Source: Candidatus Competibacteraceae bacterium
GTDB taxonomy: Bacteria; Pseudomonadota; Gammaproteobacteria; Competibacterales; Competibacteraceae
DNA length: 64,000 nucleotides
Assembly: GCA_016712625.1 (NCBI GenBank)
Contig: JADJQQ010000001.1
Span: 1,054,001-1,118,000 of the forward strand
Direction of reading: 5' to 3'
Numbering within the stretch: the stretch's first letter is position 1; every line of letters starts with the position of its first letter. A program made the translations under genes and the position numbers. Below are positions 40,125-49,436 of this stretch, piece after piece. The notes under the pieces were generated by a model, which did not search any database, was not told the origin of the DNA, and saw only the letters and a list, made by a program, of their open reading frames with translations.

Positions 40125-43100
40125 ATGCGTCGCCTGCCCGGTCTCTTCGCGCTGCTGGCGTTGTTGCTATCCCTCGATACCCATGCCTTCGACGATCTAT
40201 CGCTCGCCATACCCGCGGCCCAGTACTTGCAATCCATCCGTGACAGTCGCGATGCGGGCAATCAACCCAGCGCGGCTTTGCTGCAGCAGGCCGAACAGCA
40301 GGGGCGACAGAAAAACTGGACCGCGGCTATCGCCAGTTATGAAACCGCCATCAACGCCGGGGCCAGTCAAACCAGTACTTGGCTCGCCCTGAGCCAGAGC
40401 TGGGAAACGCTATCAGCCGATCTGAGCAAGGGCAATGAAGAAGCCAAAACGCGCGCTCAGGAACGGACCGCGCAAGCCGCCTGGAATGCCTTTCAAGCGG
40501 CTCGGCTGCCCTACGAACGCGCCCGCGCCCTGTTTCGCTTGGGCGAATTATACGACCGCAACAAGGAACCCAAAAAAGCCCTTGCGGTATTTCGCGCGGG
40601 CCTGGAATTGGAGGATAACCCACGCCTCGCCAAGCGCTACCAGGAACTGGCGGACGCCAACGCCTTCCAGATCAAGGGGGTGGAGGTGGAATCAGACAGC
40701 GCCACGCCAAAAATCTGCCTCACTTTCTCTGATGACCTCGCCAAAGGCAAACAAGTTCGTTATGAGGACTATCTAGCCATCCAGCCGACCATCCAACCGG
40801 TCATCAGCGCGCAAGGAAAAAAGCTGTGCATCGAAGGCGTTAGTCACGGCCAGGGCTACACCCTCAAAGCCCGACCCGGCATTCCGTCCGCCACCGGCGA
40901 GAAAACGCGAGCCGGCCAAGAGTTTACCAGCCGGGTGGAAGACCGCAAACCCACCTTGGGTTTTCGCGGCACCGCCTATATCTTGCCAAAAACCAGCGGC
41001 CAACAGTTGCCCTTGATCAGTGTCAACCTCGAAACCGCGCGGGTGCGGGTATTGCGCATCAACGACCGCAACCTGTTACAACAGATCGAGAAAAGCCGCA
41101 TCACCAAGGTGTTGGATGGCAGCGATCTCCGCGCCATCGCCAACCGTTCCGGCGAACTAATCTGGGAGGGAACACTGGCTTTGGCCGCCGGTGAGCGCAA
41201 TCAAGAAGTCGCCACCGCCATTCCGGTCAATCAGCTGTTGCGAGATCCGCAGCCAGGCATTTATATCGTCGCCGCCGAGCCGATCGCGCAAGATCCCGAA
41301 AGCTATGAAGATCGAGCCACCCAATGGTTGGTGGTCTCCGACATCGGTTTGTTCACCCTGCGCGGCAACGACGGCTTGCATGTATTTGCCCGTTCCCTGG
41401 CCAGCACCAAGCCTCTCGCTCAAATCGAATTGAAATTGTATGCCAATAATAACAGCGAACTGGGCAAAGCCGTCACCGACGATAACGGCTATGTCCGTTT
41501 CGATCCGGGTTTGCTGCGCGGTGAGGGTGGCCGAGAACCGGCCGCCCTGATGGCCTTCGGCAAGGGTGACTACAACTTCCTCGACATCACCAAGCCCGCC
41601 TTCGACCTCAGCGATCGCGGCGTCGAGGGTCGCGCGGCGCCAGGGGCGGTCGATGCGTTTCTGTACACCGAACGGGGCGTCTACCGGCCCGGCGAGACAG
41701 TGCAGCTGATGGCCTTGGTTCGTGACAGTCGTGGTTACGCTCAACCCGATGCGCCTATCGTGTTGAAGGTATTCCGGCCGGACGGGGTGGAAACCGCCCA
41801 ACTACGACCCGCCAATCCAACCCTCGGCGGCTATCACGCGCAATGGCCGCTGGCGTTGAACGCCCGCACCGGAAGCTGGACGGTCAAGGTGTACACCGAT
41901 CCGAAAAGTGAACCGGTTGGCCACATTAGCTTTCAAGTTGAAGATTTCGTACCACAACGACTAAAACTGGAACTGAGTTCGGCCGCACCCGTGCTGAAAC
42001 CGGGCGAACCGGCGGTGCTGGACATCAACGGTCGCTTTCTGTACGGCGCGCCAGCGGCCAACCTGAAAGCGGAAGCGGAAGTGGTGTTGCAGGAAGATCC
42101 AAACCCCTATCCCACGTTCGCTGGCTATCGCTTCGGACTGGCCCAGGACACTTGGACCGCCCAGCGCTTTCCGATGGCTCTCGCCGGCACCGATGCGCAA
42201 GGGAAGGCTCAGGCCCAAGTCACCTTAAATGAGATTCCCGATACCAGTCGACTGTTACAAGCGCGGGTGCGAGTCTCCTTATTTGAACCCGGTGGCCGGC
42301 CGGTGACCCGCGGTTTAAATCTTCCTTATCGAATACACCCTGTTGTGATCGGGATCAAACCGCGCTTCAGCTACGGCGGCGTAACAACGGGCCAGGAAGC
42401 GGGATTCGATGTTATTGCCCTAGACCCGCTGGGCCAGCCACAAGCCAAAAGCGGCCTACGCGCCGAATTAGTGCGCGAAGACTATCAATATTATTGGTAT
42501 CACGATAACGGTCGTTGGAACTTTAAACAGCTGATTCGCGACAGTGCGCCGGTCAGCAGCCAGACGTTGAATTTGACTGCGGAACAACCGGCGCTCGTAA
42601 CCCAACGCGGGTTGGATTGGGGCCATTATCGGCTGGATGTGCTCGATCCCAGCACCGGAGTTGCCTCTAGCGTGCGCTTTACCGCTGGTTGGTTTGAAAG
42701 CCCCAGTGCTGGCGATACGCCCGATCAGATGAAGGTCACGCTGGACAAGCCGCGCTATCAACCCGGCGAAACCGCCAAGGTCTTTGTCCGAGCGCCGTTT
42801 GCGGGTGAGATCTTGTTGAACGTGGTTGGTGATCGGCTGTGGCTGACTAAAACCGTCAGCGCTTCGGCTGAAGGCGCCACGGTGGAATTGCCGGTGCCGG
42901 CCGAATGGGGACCGGGCGTTTATATCGCCGCCACCGCTTTCCGGGCGCCGGATCAGGCTAGCCAGCGTGGACCGGGGCGGGCCATCGGCGTGGCGTGGGT
43001 CGGCTTTGATCCCGCGCCGCGCACTCTCAACATTGCGTTAAAAGCGCCGACCGAGTGGCGACCCCGGCAAACGGTGGAAGTGCCGGTGACAGTGACCGGA

Positions 43101-45335
43101 ATTGACCCCGGCCAGCCGACTTATGTCACGGTTGCGGCCGTCGATGAGGGCATCTTACAACTGACGGATTTTCTCACTCCAGATCCGATCGCCTATTTCC
43201 TCGGCAAGCGCCGGCTGGGAATGCAACTGCTCGACTTGTACGGGAAGCTGATCGAAACCGGTGGCCGGGCAGGCCAGCTCAAGGTCGGTGGCGACGCCGA
43301 CAGCCGACAGCTGGACGCGTCCGGCGTCCGAACCGTGAAAACCCTCGCGTTATTTTCAGGCCCAGTGGCGCTAGACGCCAACGGGCAGGCCAACATTCCG
43401 TTGACATTGCCCGATTTTAACGGCCAACTCCGGCTAATGGCGGTGGCTTGGGATCGTAGCCGAGTTGGACGGGCTGAAGCGGCGCCGCTGGTGCGCGATC
43501 CGCTGGTGGCTCGCGTCTACCTGCCGCGCTTTCTAGCACCCGAGGACGAAAGCCGTATCACCCTCACCGTGCAAAATCTGAACGCCCCGTCGGGCGAATA
43601 CCAGGTCCGATTAAGCGCTGATGGAGCGGTGGCTCTAACCGAACCAGCGGCCTTCACCTTTAAAGTTGCAGACTCCGCCATCCAGAATTCCGAAAGCAAA
43701 ACCTTGGTCCTGCGCGGGCTTAAATCGGGCCTTGGCCGGGTACGGCTTCATCTTGACGGGCCAAGCGGGTTTGCACTGGTCCGAGAATCGGACATCGGCG
43801 TGCGCCCGACCCAAACGATCACCAGCGCTCGCGCCGCGCGCCGACTTAATCCAGGCGAATCATTGCAGCTCGACGCGAGTTTGCTGCGCGATTACCTGCC
43901 GGGCACTGGCCAAGCCAGGCTCAGTTTCGGCAGCCGGCCTAATCTCAATATACCCGACTTACTGGCGCGGCTCGATCTCTATCCCTACGGCTGTCTGGAA
44001 CAGACCACCAGCCGCGCCCTGCCGCTGCTGTATTTCAATCAAGTGGCCGAGGTGTGGGTCGATCAGAAGGCGACTAAAGCGGGATTACAAGGGCGCGTAC
44101 AGGAAGCGATCCAACGGATTCTCACGCTACAGGACGCTAACGGCGGCTTTGGTTTGTGGCATCCCAACAGCGAGGTCGAAGATTGGCTGTCAGCCTTTGC
44201 TTCCGATTTCTTGGTCCGCGCCCGACAAGAGCAGTATCTCGTGCCAGAATCCGCCTACCAACACAGCCTGACCCATTTGCAGGAGCGGCTGAACGAGGAA
44301 GACGAGTTTAACGAGCAAAATCTGGGCTGGCGCGCTTATAACCTGTACGTTCTCGCGCGCGCTCAGAAGGCGGCCATCGGCGATCTACGCTATTTGCACG
44401 ACAATCATTTACCAAAGCTGCCGACGCCGCTGGCGCAAGCGCAGCTTGGCGCGGCCTTGGCCCGCTACGGCGAATTGGATCGGGCGAAGGAGGCCTTTAC
44501 CGCGGCGCTGACTCGAACCGGCCGAGCCGCATCGATTCGGGATTACGGTAGCCTGTTGCGCGACCGGGCCGCGCTGCTGGCCTTGCTGGCCGAATCGGGT
44601 GTACTGCCGGAACGAGTGCCACAATTGGCGGAGGAATTAGCCGCTGACGCCAACCAACGCAACTATACCAGCACGCAGGAACAGGCGTGGTTACTGCTGG
44701 CCGCCCATGCGCTGTTAAAACAGCGGGGGCAATTGCGGCTAGCGGTGGCCGGCCAATCGGCGGCCACCGATCCGTTCTACTTTTCACCCACCGCCGAGCA
44801 ACTGCTGGCGGGCGTGGCTGTCGGCAATCAGGGCAGCGATCCTGTTTGGTCAATTATGAACCTGAGCGGTGTACCTGTCGCTCAGCAACCGCCGACGCGA
44901 GAAGGCTTCAGCATTAGTCGCCGCTACTATACCCGCACTGGCAAGGAAGTTGATCCAACCCAGATTCGCCAAAACGACTTGCTGGTGGTGGTGATCAGCG
45001 GTGAAGCGCAAGGTGGCGAACACCAGCAAGCCTTGGTCGTGGATTTACTGCCAGCGGGGCTAGAAATTGAAAACGCCCGGCTGGCGCACAACACCTCGAC
45101 CACGGAAATTCCTTGGCTGTCGCAATTGACCGAAACCTTGCACACGGAATTTCGAGATGATCGCTTTGTCGCCGCTTTGGATATCGCTCAGAGTGGCGAA
45201 CGGAAATTCACTTTGGCTTATCTGGCTCGGGCGGTCACACCAGGCCTTTACCAACAACCCGCCGTTTATGTAGAGGACATGTACAAGCCCTGGCAGCTCG
45301 GACGTGGCGCCATGGGTACCGTGAAGGTGGAGTGA
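40125..45335 (+). CDS. Bacterial alpha-2-macroglobulin (YfhM-like), non-lipidated
   Basis: 1,736-residue periplasmic or secreted protease trap. A signal peptide (MRRLPGLFALLALLLSLDTHA) without a lipobox Cys is followed by a TPR-like helical region (residues 30-190). Then come repeated macroglobulin beta domains, including FLYTERGVYRPGETVQLMAL near residue 515. The thioester motif lies in YPYGCLEQTTSRALPL with Cys1290. After it come the alpha-helical thioester domain and a C-terminal receptor-like domain. The start at 40125 has AAGGAG six bases upstream; the longer frame from 40065 lacks support. No pbpC lies beside it, unlike many bacterial A2M genes. Confidence 0.93.
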   Translation: MRRLPGLFALLALLLSLDTHAFDDLSLAIPAAQYLQSIRDSRDAGNQPSAALLQQAEQQGRQKNWTAAIASYETAINAGASQTSTWLALSQSWETLSADLSKGNEEAKTRAQERTAQAAWNAFQAARLPYERARALFRLGELYDRNKEPKKALAVFRAGLELEDNPRLAKRYQELADANAFQIKGVEVESDSATPKICLTFSDDLAKGKQVRYEDYLAIQPTIQPVISAQGKKLCIEGVSHGQGYTLKARPGIPSATGEKTRAGQEFTSRVEDRKPTLGFRGTAYILPKTSGQQLPLISVNLETARVRVLRINDRNLLQQIEKSRITKVLDGSDLRAIANRSGELIWEGTLALAAGERNQEVATAIPVNQLLRDPQPGIYIVAAEPIAQDPESYEDRATQWLVVSDIGLFTLRGNDGLHVFARSLASTKPLAQIELKLYANNNSELGKAVTDDNGYVRFDPGLLRGEGGREPAALMAFGKGDYNFLDITKPAFDLSDRGVEGRAAPGAVDAFLYTERGVYRPGETVQLMALVRDSRGYAQPDAPIVLKVFRPDGVETAQLRPANPTLGGYHAQWPLALNARTGSWTVKVYTDPKSEPVGHISFQVEDFVPQRLKLELSSAAPVLKPGEPAVLDINGRFLYGAPAANLKAEAEVVLQEDPNPYPTFAGYRFGLAQDTWTAQRFPMALAGTDAQGKAQAQVTLNEIPDTSRLLQARVRVSLFEPGGRPVTRGLNLPYRIHPVVIGIKPRFSYGGVTTGQEAGFDVIALDPLGQPQAKSGLRAELVREDYQYYWYHDNGRWNFKQLIRDSAPVSSQTLNLTAEQPALVTQRGLDWGHYRLDVLDPSTGVASSVRFTAGWFESPSAGDTPDQMKVTLDKPRYQPGETAKVFVRAPFAGEILLNVVGDRLWLTKTVSASAEGATVELPVPAEWGPGVYIAATAFRAPDQASQRGPGRAIGVAWVGFDPAPRTLNIALKAPTEWRPRQTVEVPVTVTGIDPGQPTYVTVAAVDEGILQLTDFLTPDPIAYFLGKRRLGMQLLDLYGKLIETGGRAGQLKVGGDADSRQLDASGVRTVKTLALFSGPVALDANGQANIPLTLPDFNGQLRLMAVAWDRSRVGRAEAAPLVRDPLVARVYLPRFLAPEDESRITLTVQNLNAPSGEYQVRLSADGAVALTEPAAFTFKVADSAIQNSESKTLVLRGLKSGLGRVRLHLDGPSGFALVRESDIGVRPTQTITSARAARRLNPGESLQLDASLLRDYLPGTGQARLSFGSRPNLNIPDLLARLDLYPYGCLEQTTSRALPLLYFNQVAEVWVDQKATKAGLQGRVQEAIQRILTLQDANGGFGLWHPNSEVEDWLSAFASDFLVRARQEQYLVPESAYQHSLTHLQERLNEEDEFNEQNLGWRAYNLYVLARAQKAAIGDLRYLHDNHLPKLPTPLAQAQLGAALARYGELDRAKEAFTAALTRTGRAASIRDYGSLLRDRAALLALLAESGVLPERVPQLAEELAADANQRNYTSTQEQAWLLLAAHALLKQRGQLRLAVAGQSAATDPFYFSPTAEQLLAGVAVGNQGSDPVWSIMNLSGVPVAQQPPTREGFSISRRYYTRTGKEVDPTQIRQNDLLVVVISGEAQGGEHQQALVVDLLPAGLEIENARLAHNTSTTEIPWLSQLTETLHTEFRDDRFVAALDIAQSGERKFTLAYLARAVTPGLYQQPAVYVEDMYKPWQLGRGAMGTVKVE

Positions 45336-46316
45336 ATTCAGACTTCCAAATTGATCTACCCCGATAAAAAATCCCGCCGACGGGCGCTGGCCATTGACCG
45401 GCGCTCTGTCGCTCTCGCGCCAGGTCAGCACGGTTGGATTTGCCGGAACATTTGGGATGAACAAACATTGCCAGTCTCAATAAGCCAGCGCAAGGGTTTA
45501 AGGAGCCGCGCTCTTTAAACGTCTGGGAGTGAAGGGGAAAACGGATGTACCCCGATCGACAGTAGGATGGTACACCTTCCGCGGCGCGGGGTCAGCGCAC
45601 GAAAGAGGAGCGTGGCCACCCAAGCAAGCCATGGCGCGGCGCAAAGGTAGTTTAAGCCTTTCTTCTTAGCCCTCCCTCAGCTGTCCCACTATCCTCAGTC
45701 AGGGATATCCTCATCCCGCCCAAATTTACTTTTGGCCAAATCACTCTAATCCGTTCTGCTTAATCTGAAGCGAGATTTGTTGATGGTATTGTAATTTTCA
45801 TGGAACGAACACGGTTTTATTTTGTTTAAAAATTGACTCAGTTTAAGTCAGTTAAAGCTTTATTTGTGACTCTTAATAAAACAAGTAATAAACACAGCTT
45901 TTCCTTAGAAAAGGTTTTAAATACCCAAGATAAATTCTAAAGAACTCTGCTTTTTTGGGAGTTATAGCCATTATCATACATAAACCAACAGAATAAATTC
46001 TCATTGTTTAATTTAAATCTTTGGCCCATTTTTTTAAATTAATTGTAATTTAATTAATACAATTTTACCGATAAAATTTTCTATCAATTTCAAAACACCT
46101 CACAACTTTAGTCACTGTTTTGCTCAAAAAATATATGAACAAGAATAGACCCATCTGAAGTTATCTATTAACTTGCGCTCTTTAAATTTTATAAATTTAG
46201 GGGTTTCAATTCTCGTTTTATTATTGTAGGATGAATTGGTGATGAGAGTTTTTCTCAAAAGTTGTTTGTTTTTTAAGGAAAAAATCAAATAATCCTGATA
46301 ACAAAATTTATTAATC
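45336..46316. other. 1 kb non-coding spacer, strongly AT-rich after 45780
   Basis: No credible gene. The first 300 bases match the surrounding base composition and include an imperfect palindrome around 45390-45410. From about 45780 onward the sequence is very rich in A and T, with several inverted repeats, and differs sharply from the flanking genes. It probably contains the control region of the downstream PKD/LamG gene. Confidence 0.7.
46034..46063. repeat. Overlapping inverted repeats in AT-rich spacer
   Basis: TTAAATTA-ATTG-TAATTTAA (46034-46053) is a perfect 8-bp hairpin. ATTGTA and TACAAT (46042-46063), 10 bases apart, form a second dyad that overlaps it. Such dyads are typical operator shapes, but AT-rich sequence also produces them by chance. 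Confidence 0.35.
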
Positions 46317-46371
46317 AGGCGTTTAATTGATGCCCTTTCGTAGGCATTAATTATTCAAAAACGCCTTTTTT
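46317..46371 (+). terminator. Long stem-loop with T run before the PKD gene
   Basis: AGGCGTTT pairs with AAACGCCT, and inside it AATTGATGCC pairs with GGCATTAATT (one G-U) around loop CTTTCGTA. A small bulge (ATTCA) lies on one side, and TTTTT follows. This is a strong intrinsic terminator shape on the plus strand. Because no gene ends upstream within 980 bases, it may act as a leader attenuator for the genes after it. Confidence 0.6.
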
Positions 46372-46375
46372 AAAG

Positions 46376-46756
46376 ATGAAATCAAATTCACTGAAGAAAA
46401 ATATCGGTGTCAATCAGGCTGGGGCGATCAGCCACCACCAGAGCAACCCTGTTCGATCCACCTTCAGCCTGCATTATGGTGAGCATCCATTAGCCATCAC
46501 CGGATGTTCAGCACAAACTCCCTCCACTTGGCCTTCTGAGAACTTATACAACCAGATTGCTCCCCTATTTGGAAAAATACTCCTCATCTTGCAATTGGCC
46601 ATTGGTAGTTATCAGTACTCGCTGGGATTTACTTTACCTTATTCACTAGCATCGCTTTGTAGGATTGGAATACTTAATTCTCGGATCGGTAAACCGTACT
46701 TCAGAGCGGGTCTAGTTGCTTCATTCTTGAAAACTCAAAACCCTACGAGAGGTTAA
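46376..46756 (+). CDS. Doubtful open reading frame before the PKD gene
   Basis: 126 codons starting right after the stem-loop. No family recognised and no clear ribosome-binding site. One moderately hydrophobic stretch is visible (LFGKILLILQLAIGSYQYSL). Amino-acid use is unremarkable. It ends 4 bases before the next start, so it could be a leader gene, but it may simply be 5' untranslated sequence. Confidence 0.25.
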   Translation: MKSNSLKKNIGVNQAGAISHHQSNPVRSTFSLHYGEHPLAITGCSAQTPSTWPSENLYNQIAPLFGKILLILQLAIGSYQYSLGFTLPYSLASLCRIGILNSRIGKPYFRAGLVASFLKTQNPTRG

Positions 46757-46760
46757 TCCA

Positions 46761-48659
46761 ATGCCCATTTCCTTCACGCTACCCTCGCGAGGGGTAACGT
46801 CATTCAGATGGGGGGTTTCGCCTAGGTGGATTTCCCCACGAACATCGACCCAGATTTCGGATGCGAGTCATTGGAGGAACAATCCGGGCAGGGCGGTTGA
46901 GATTAATGAAGGTAAGAAACCGAAGCCCTATCAGGCAACATGCACCAGCCATTCCACCAGGCTGTTCATTTCTCTAATTGCTTTAGTTGTCATGCTTTTA
47001 GCTTCAATCGCTTCGGCCCAAGCCAAACCGATAAAGCTCTCATGGAGCGCCAGCTCTGGCATCGTCGCTGGATACCGCCTCTACTATGGACAGACCAGCC
47101 AAAGCTATCCTTCCAGCTTCCCTTCCGCGCCGAGTCTGATCACCACAACCACCTACACGACACCCGATCTGTCGGATGGTACTTATTACTTCGTGGTCAG
47201 AGCCTTTGACCCCAATGGAAAAAGTAGTGGCGATTCCAACACAGTGGCTATCACTATTAGCAATGCACTAGCAGCCAATTTCAGCGCCACTCCAACCAAG
47301 GGTACTACGCCGCTCACAGTGAAATTCACCAACAGTTCGACGGGGAGTATCGCCAGCCACGCCTGGAATTTTGGCGACGGCACCACCAGTACGGCGCAAA
47401 ATCCAACGAAGATCTATTCAAAGACTGGTATTTACAGCGTTAAGCTCACAGTAACCGGGTCGGGAAAAAGCGCTACAGTGACCAAAACCAATTACATTTC
47501 GGTATCAGCGCCTACCACAACAGCGCCTGTCGCCAGTTTCACAGCGGGACCAACGTCTGGAGGGACGCCGTTGTTGGTGACCTTTAACGATACCTCTACC
47601 GGGAGTGTGACTAGCCGGCTGTGGAACTTTGGCGATGGAACAACCAGCACTAACCAAACCTACGTAAAGACCTACAACACACCGGGTAGCTACACAGCCA
47701 AACTCACTGTCAGCAACGCAAAGGGAAGTAGCACGACCAGCAAAACCATTTCGGCGACCGCCGTGGCGCCAACCGCCACCTTCAGCGCCACCCCTAGAAC
47801 TGGGATTGCTCCTTTATCAACAGCGTTCACCAACACCTCTAGCGGAACGATTACTAGTTACTCCTGGAATTTTGGCGACGGTAGCACCAGCACCGCATCC
47901 AATCCCACCCACAGCTACGCCACGGCGGGAACTTATACCGTCAGCCTAACGGCCAAGGGTCCAGCCGGCACCAACACCAAAACCCAGACAAGCTATATCA
48001 CGGTATCCAAAGCGACTGGCGCTAGCGGGTTAGTCGCCGCCTACAACTTTGAAGAAAGCCAAGGTACTACCACAGTGGTCGATAAGTCCGGCAAGGGCAA
48101 TCACGGGGTGATTTCCGGCGCGATTCGATCAAGTGGCAAGTTTGGAAATAGCCTGTCTTTTGATGGTTCCAATGATTGGGTAAAGATCAACGATGCCTCT
48201 TCCTTGGATCTCACGACTAGCGTGACCGTTGAGGCTTGGGTCTATCCCGACGAACTTAGAAGCGGATGGTGGTATTGCGTGCTCGCTAAAGATGTCCAGG
48301 GCGGAGCGGCTTACTATCTAGCAGCCAATTCTGATCTCAATAACCCTGAATTTGGCATTAAAACGGAAGATTGGAAGTGGAACGCCTTACATGGCGGTCC
48401 CTCACTGCGCCAAGTCACTAGCTGGGTGCATCTCGCCGCCACCTACGATGGCGCCATCCAGCGGCTCTATGTCAACGGCACGCAAGTATCAAGCCGAGCG
48501 CAGTCAGGTCGGATGATGGTTTCCAGCAGTCCGCTGTACATTGGCCGCTCCGGCGTATGGAGCGAGTATTTCAAGGGGCGGATCGATGACGTTCGTATCT
48601 ACAACCGCGCTTTGAGCGCCAGCGAGATCAAAGCTGATATGAATAAGCCGGTGCCATAG
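46761..48659 (+). CDS. Surface protein with FN3, three PKD domains and a LamG-like domain
   Basis: 632 residues. An unusual polar leader of about 66 residues precedes a hydrophobic segment (68-84) with a likely cleavage after AQA at 88. Then come a fibronectin III-like domain (90-170), three PKD domains with the signatures WNFGDGTTST, WNFGDGTTST and WNFGDGSTST, and a concanavalin/LamG domain from about residue 425 (FDGSNDWVKINDASSLDL to GRIDDVRIYNRALSASEIKA). Such proteins bind sugars or act as adhesins outside the cell. GAGAGG eight bases before the ATG supports this start. No sorting motif is seen at the C-terminus. Confidence 0.88.
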   Translation: MPISFTLPSRGVTSFRWGVSPRWISPRTSTQISDASHWRNNPGRAVEINEGKKPKPYQATCTSHSTRLFISLIALVVMLLASIASAQAKPIKLSWSASSGIVAGYRLYYGQTSQSYPSSFPSAPSLITTTTYTTPDLSDGTYYFVVRAFDPNGKSSGDSNTVAITISNALAANFSATPTKGTTPLTVKFTNSSTGSIASHAWNFGDGTTSTAQNPTKIYSKTGIYSVKLTVTGSGKSATVTKTNYISVSAPTTTAPVASFTAGPTSGGTPLLVTFNDTSTGSVTSRLWNFGDGTTSTNQTYVKTYNTPGSYTAKLTVSNAKGSSTTSKTISATAVAPTATFSATPRTGIAPLSTAFTNTSSGTITSYSWNFGDGSTSTASNPTHSYATAGTYTVSLTAKGPAGTNTKTQTSYITVSKATGASGLVAAYNFEESQGTTTVVDKSGKGNHGVISGAIRSSGKFGNSLSFDGSNDWVKINDASSLDLTTSVTVEAWVYPDELRSGWWYCVLAKDVQGGAAYYLAANSDLNNPEFGIKTEDWKWNALHGGPSLRQVTSWVHLAATYDGAIQRLYVNGTQVSSRAQSGRMMVSSSPLYIGRSGVWSEYFKGRIDDVRIYNRALSASEIKADMNKPVP

Positions 48660-48696
48660 CGGGTCGATGCTCCACAACGCTAAGGATGAGCCCGCA

Positions 48697-48723
48697 CCCT
48701 GGCGACATTTTCCGCCGCCAGGG
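48697..48723. terminator. Hairpin between convergent genes
   Basis: CCCTGGCG and CGCCAGGG form a perfect 8-bp stem around an 11-base loop, 38 bases after the PKD gene stop. A run of five T appears only 11 bases later. Probably a weak terminator for the plus-strand gene. Confidence 0.4.
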
Positions 48724-48800
48724 CAAGGATGCGATTTTTAAAAGGCTGAAAACAAAGAAGCAAGGCTGTTTTTGCAGCGCCATTGCAGGACAAAAACGGC

Positions 48801-49241
48801 TCACTTCTTTAGATACAAACGATGGCCAAGCTCGATACCTTGCTTTGCCGCCTCACCGGCATTGATTTCCAGAATATACCGTATTGTCGCTGACTCGCTC
48901 GGATAAACGGGACAGGCTGGGGTCGTGCATGGGGGTACATTTGCCTGAATTTGCAACAATTTCCCCCCGCTATCAAAGTAAAGCAAATCCAAGGGAATGG
49001 ATGTGTTCTTCATCCAGAACACCGCTGGCCCCGCTGGCTGCTCGAACAGCATCCCTCGGCCCTTTGGCAATATTTTACGAAACATCAGACCCCGCTCGCG
49101 CTGATCGGGCGTCTGGGCCAACTCCACCTGAAACTCCGCCGCTCCAACCGTCACCGGCATCAACGGCAAGGACTCGGCCGCCGCGATCGCCAGCGTGCCA
49201 GCCCCTAACCACAGGGCGATAAATTTACAACCACTTTTCAT
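48801..49241 (-). CDS. DUF192 family secreted protein
   Basis: 146 residues with a signal peptide (cleavage near AIAAAES). The DUF192 core is plain: AQTPDQRERGLMFRKILPKG, then GMLFEQPAGPAVFWMKNTSI, PLDLLYFDSGGKLLQI and YILEINAGEAAKQGIELG. The function is not established. Transcribed away from the TAXI transporter genes. Confidence 0.9.
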   Translation of the reverse strand: MKSGCKFIALWLGAGTLAIAAAESLPLMPVTVGAAEFQVELAQTPDQRERGLMFRKILPKGRGMLFEQPAGPAVFWMKNTSIPLDLLYFDSGGKLLQIQANVPPCTTPACPVYPSESATIRYILEINAGEAAKQGIELGHRLYLKK

Positions 49242-49346
49242 TCAAAGACCTATCAAACCAGGTTTACGGCGCTGCACCGAATGGACGTCGGACAGAGCGG
49301 TCGTAACGGAAGCTGAGTAATTTCCCGTTTGCTTGATAAAGAACAG

Positions 49347-49375
49347 TTGTCGCATTTACAGTTCTTGTTTATAGA
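49347..49375 (+). promoter_or_regulatory. Candidate sigma-70 promoter of the TAXI-TRAP operon
   Basis: -35 TTGTCG and -10 TATAGA are separated by exactly 17 bases. They lie 62 bases upstream of the chosen start codon, in the gap between divergent genes. Confidence 0.55.
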
Positions 49376-49436
49376 TTTATAGAAGATTCCCTCCATAATG
49401 AATAGCACTAAACGCGTCCAATTAAGGAAGCCTACC

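Noticed and set aside
45060..45480. Minus-strand frames at the end of the alpha-2-macroglobulin gene
   Set aside because: They are antisense to the well-supported A2M frame and have no family features.
46180..46380. Cyclic-di-GMP (GEMM) riboswitch upstream of the PKD gene
   Set aside because: None of the conserved GEMM core or tetraloop-receptor sequences is visible; only the terminator-like hairpin is supported.
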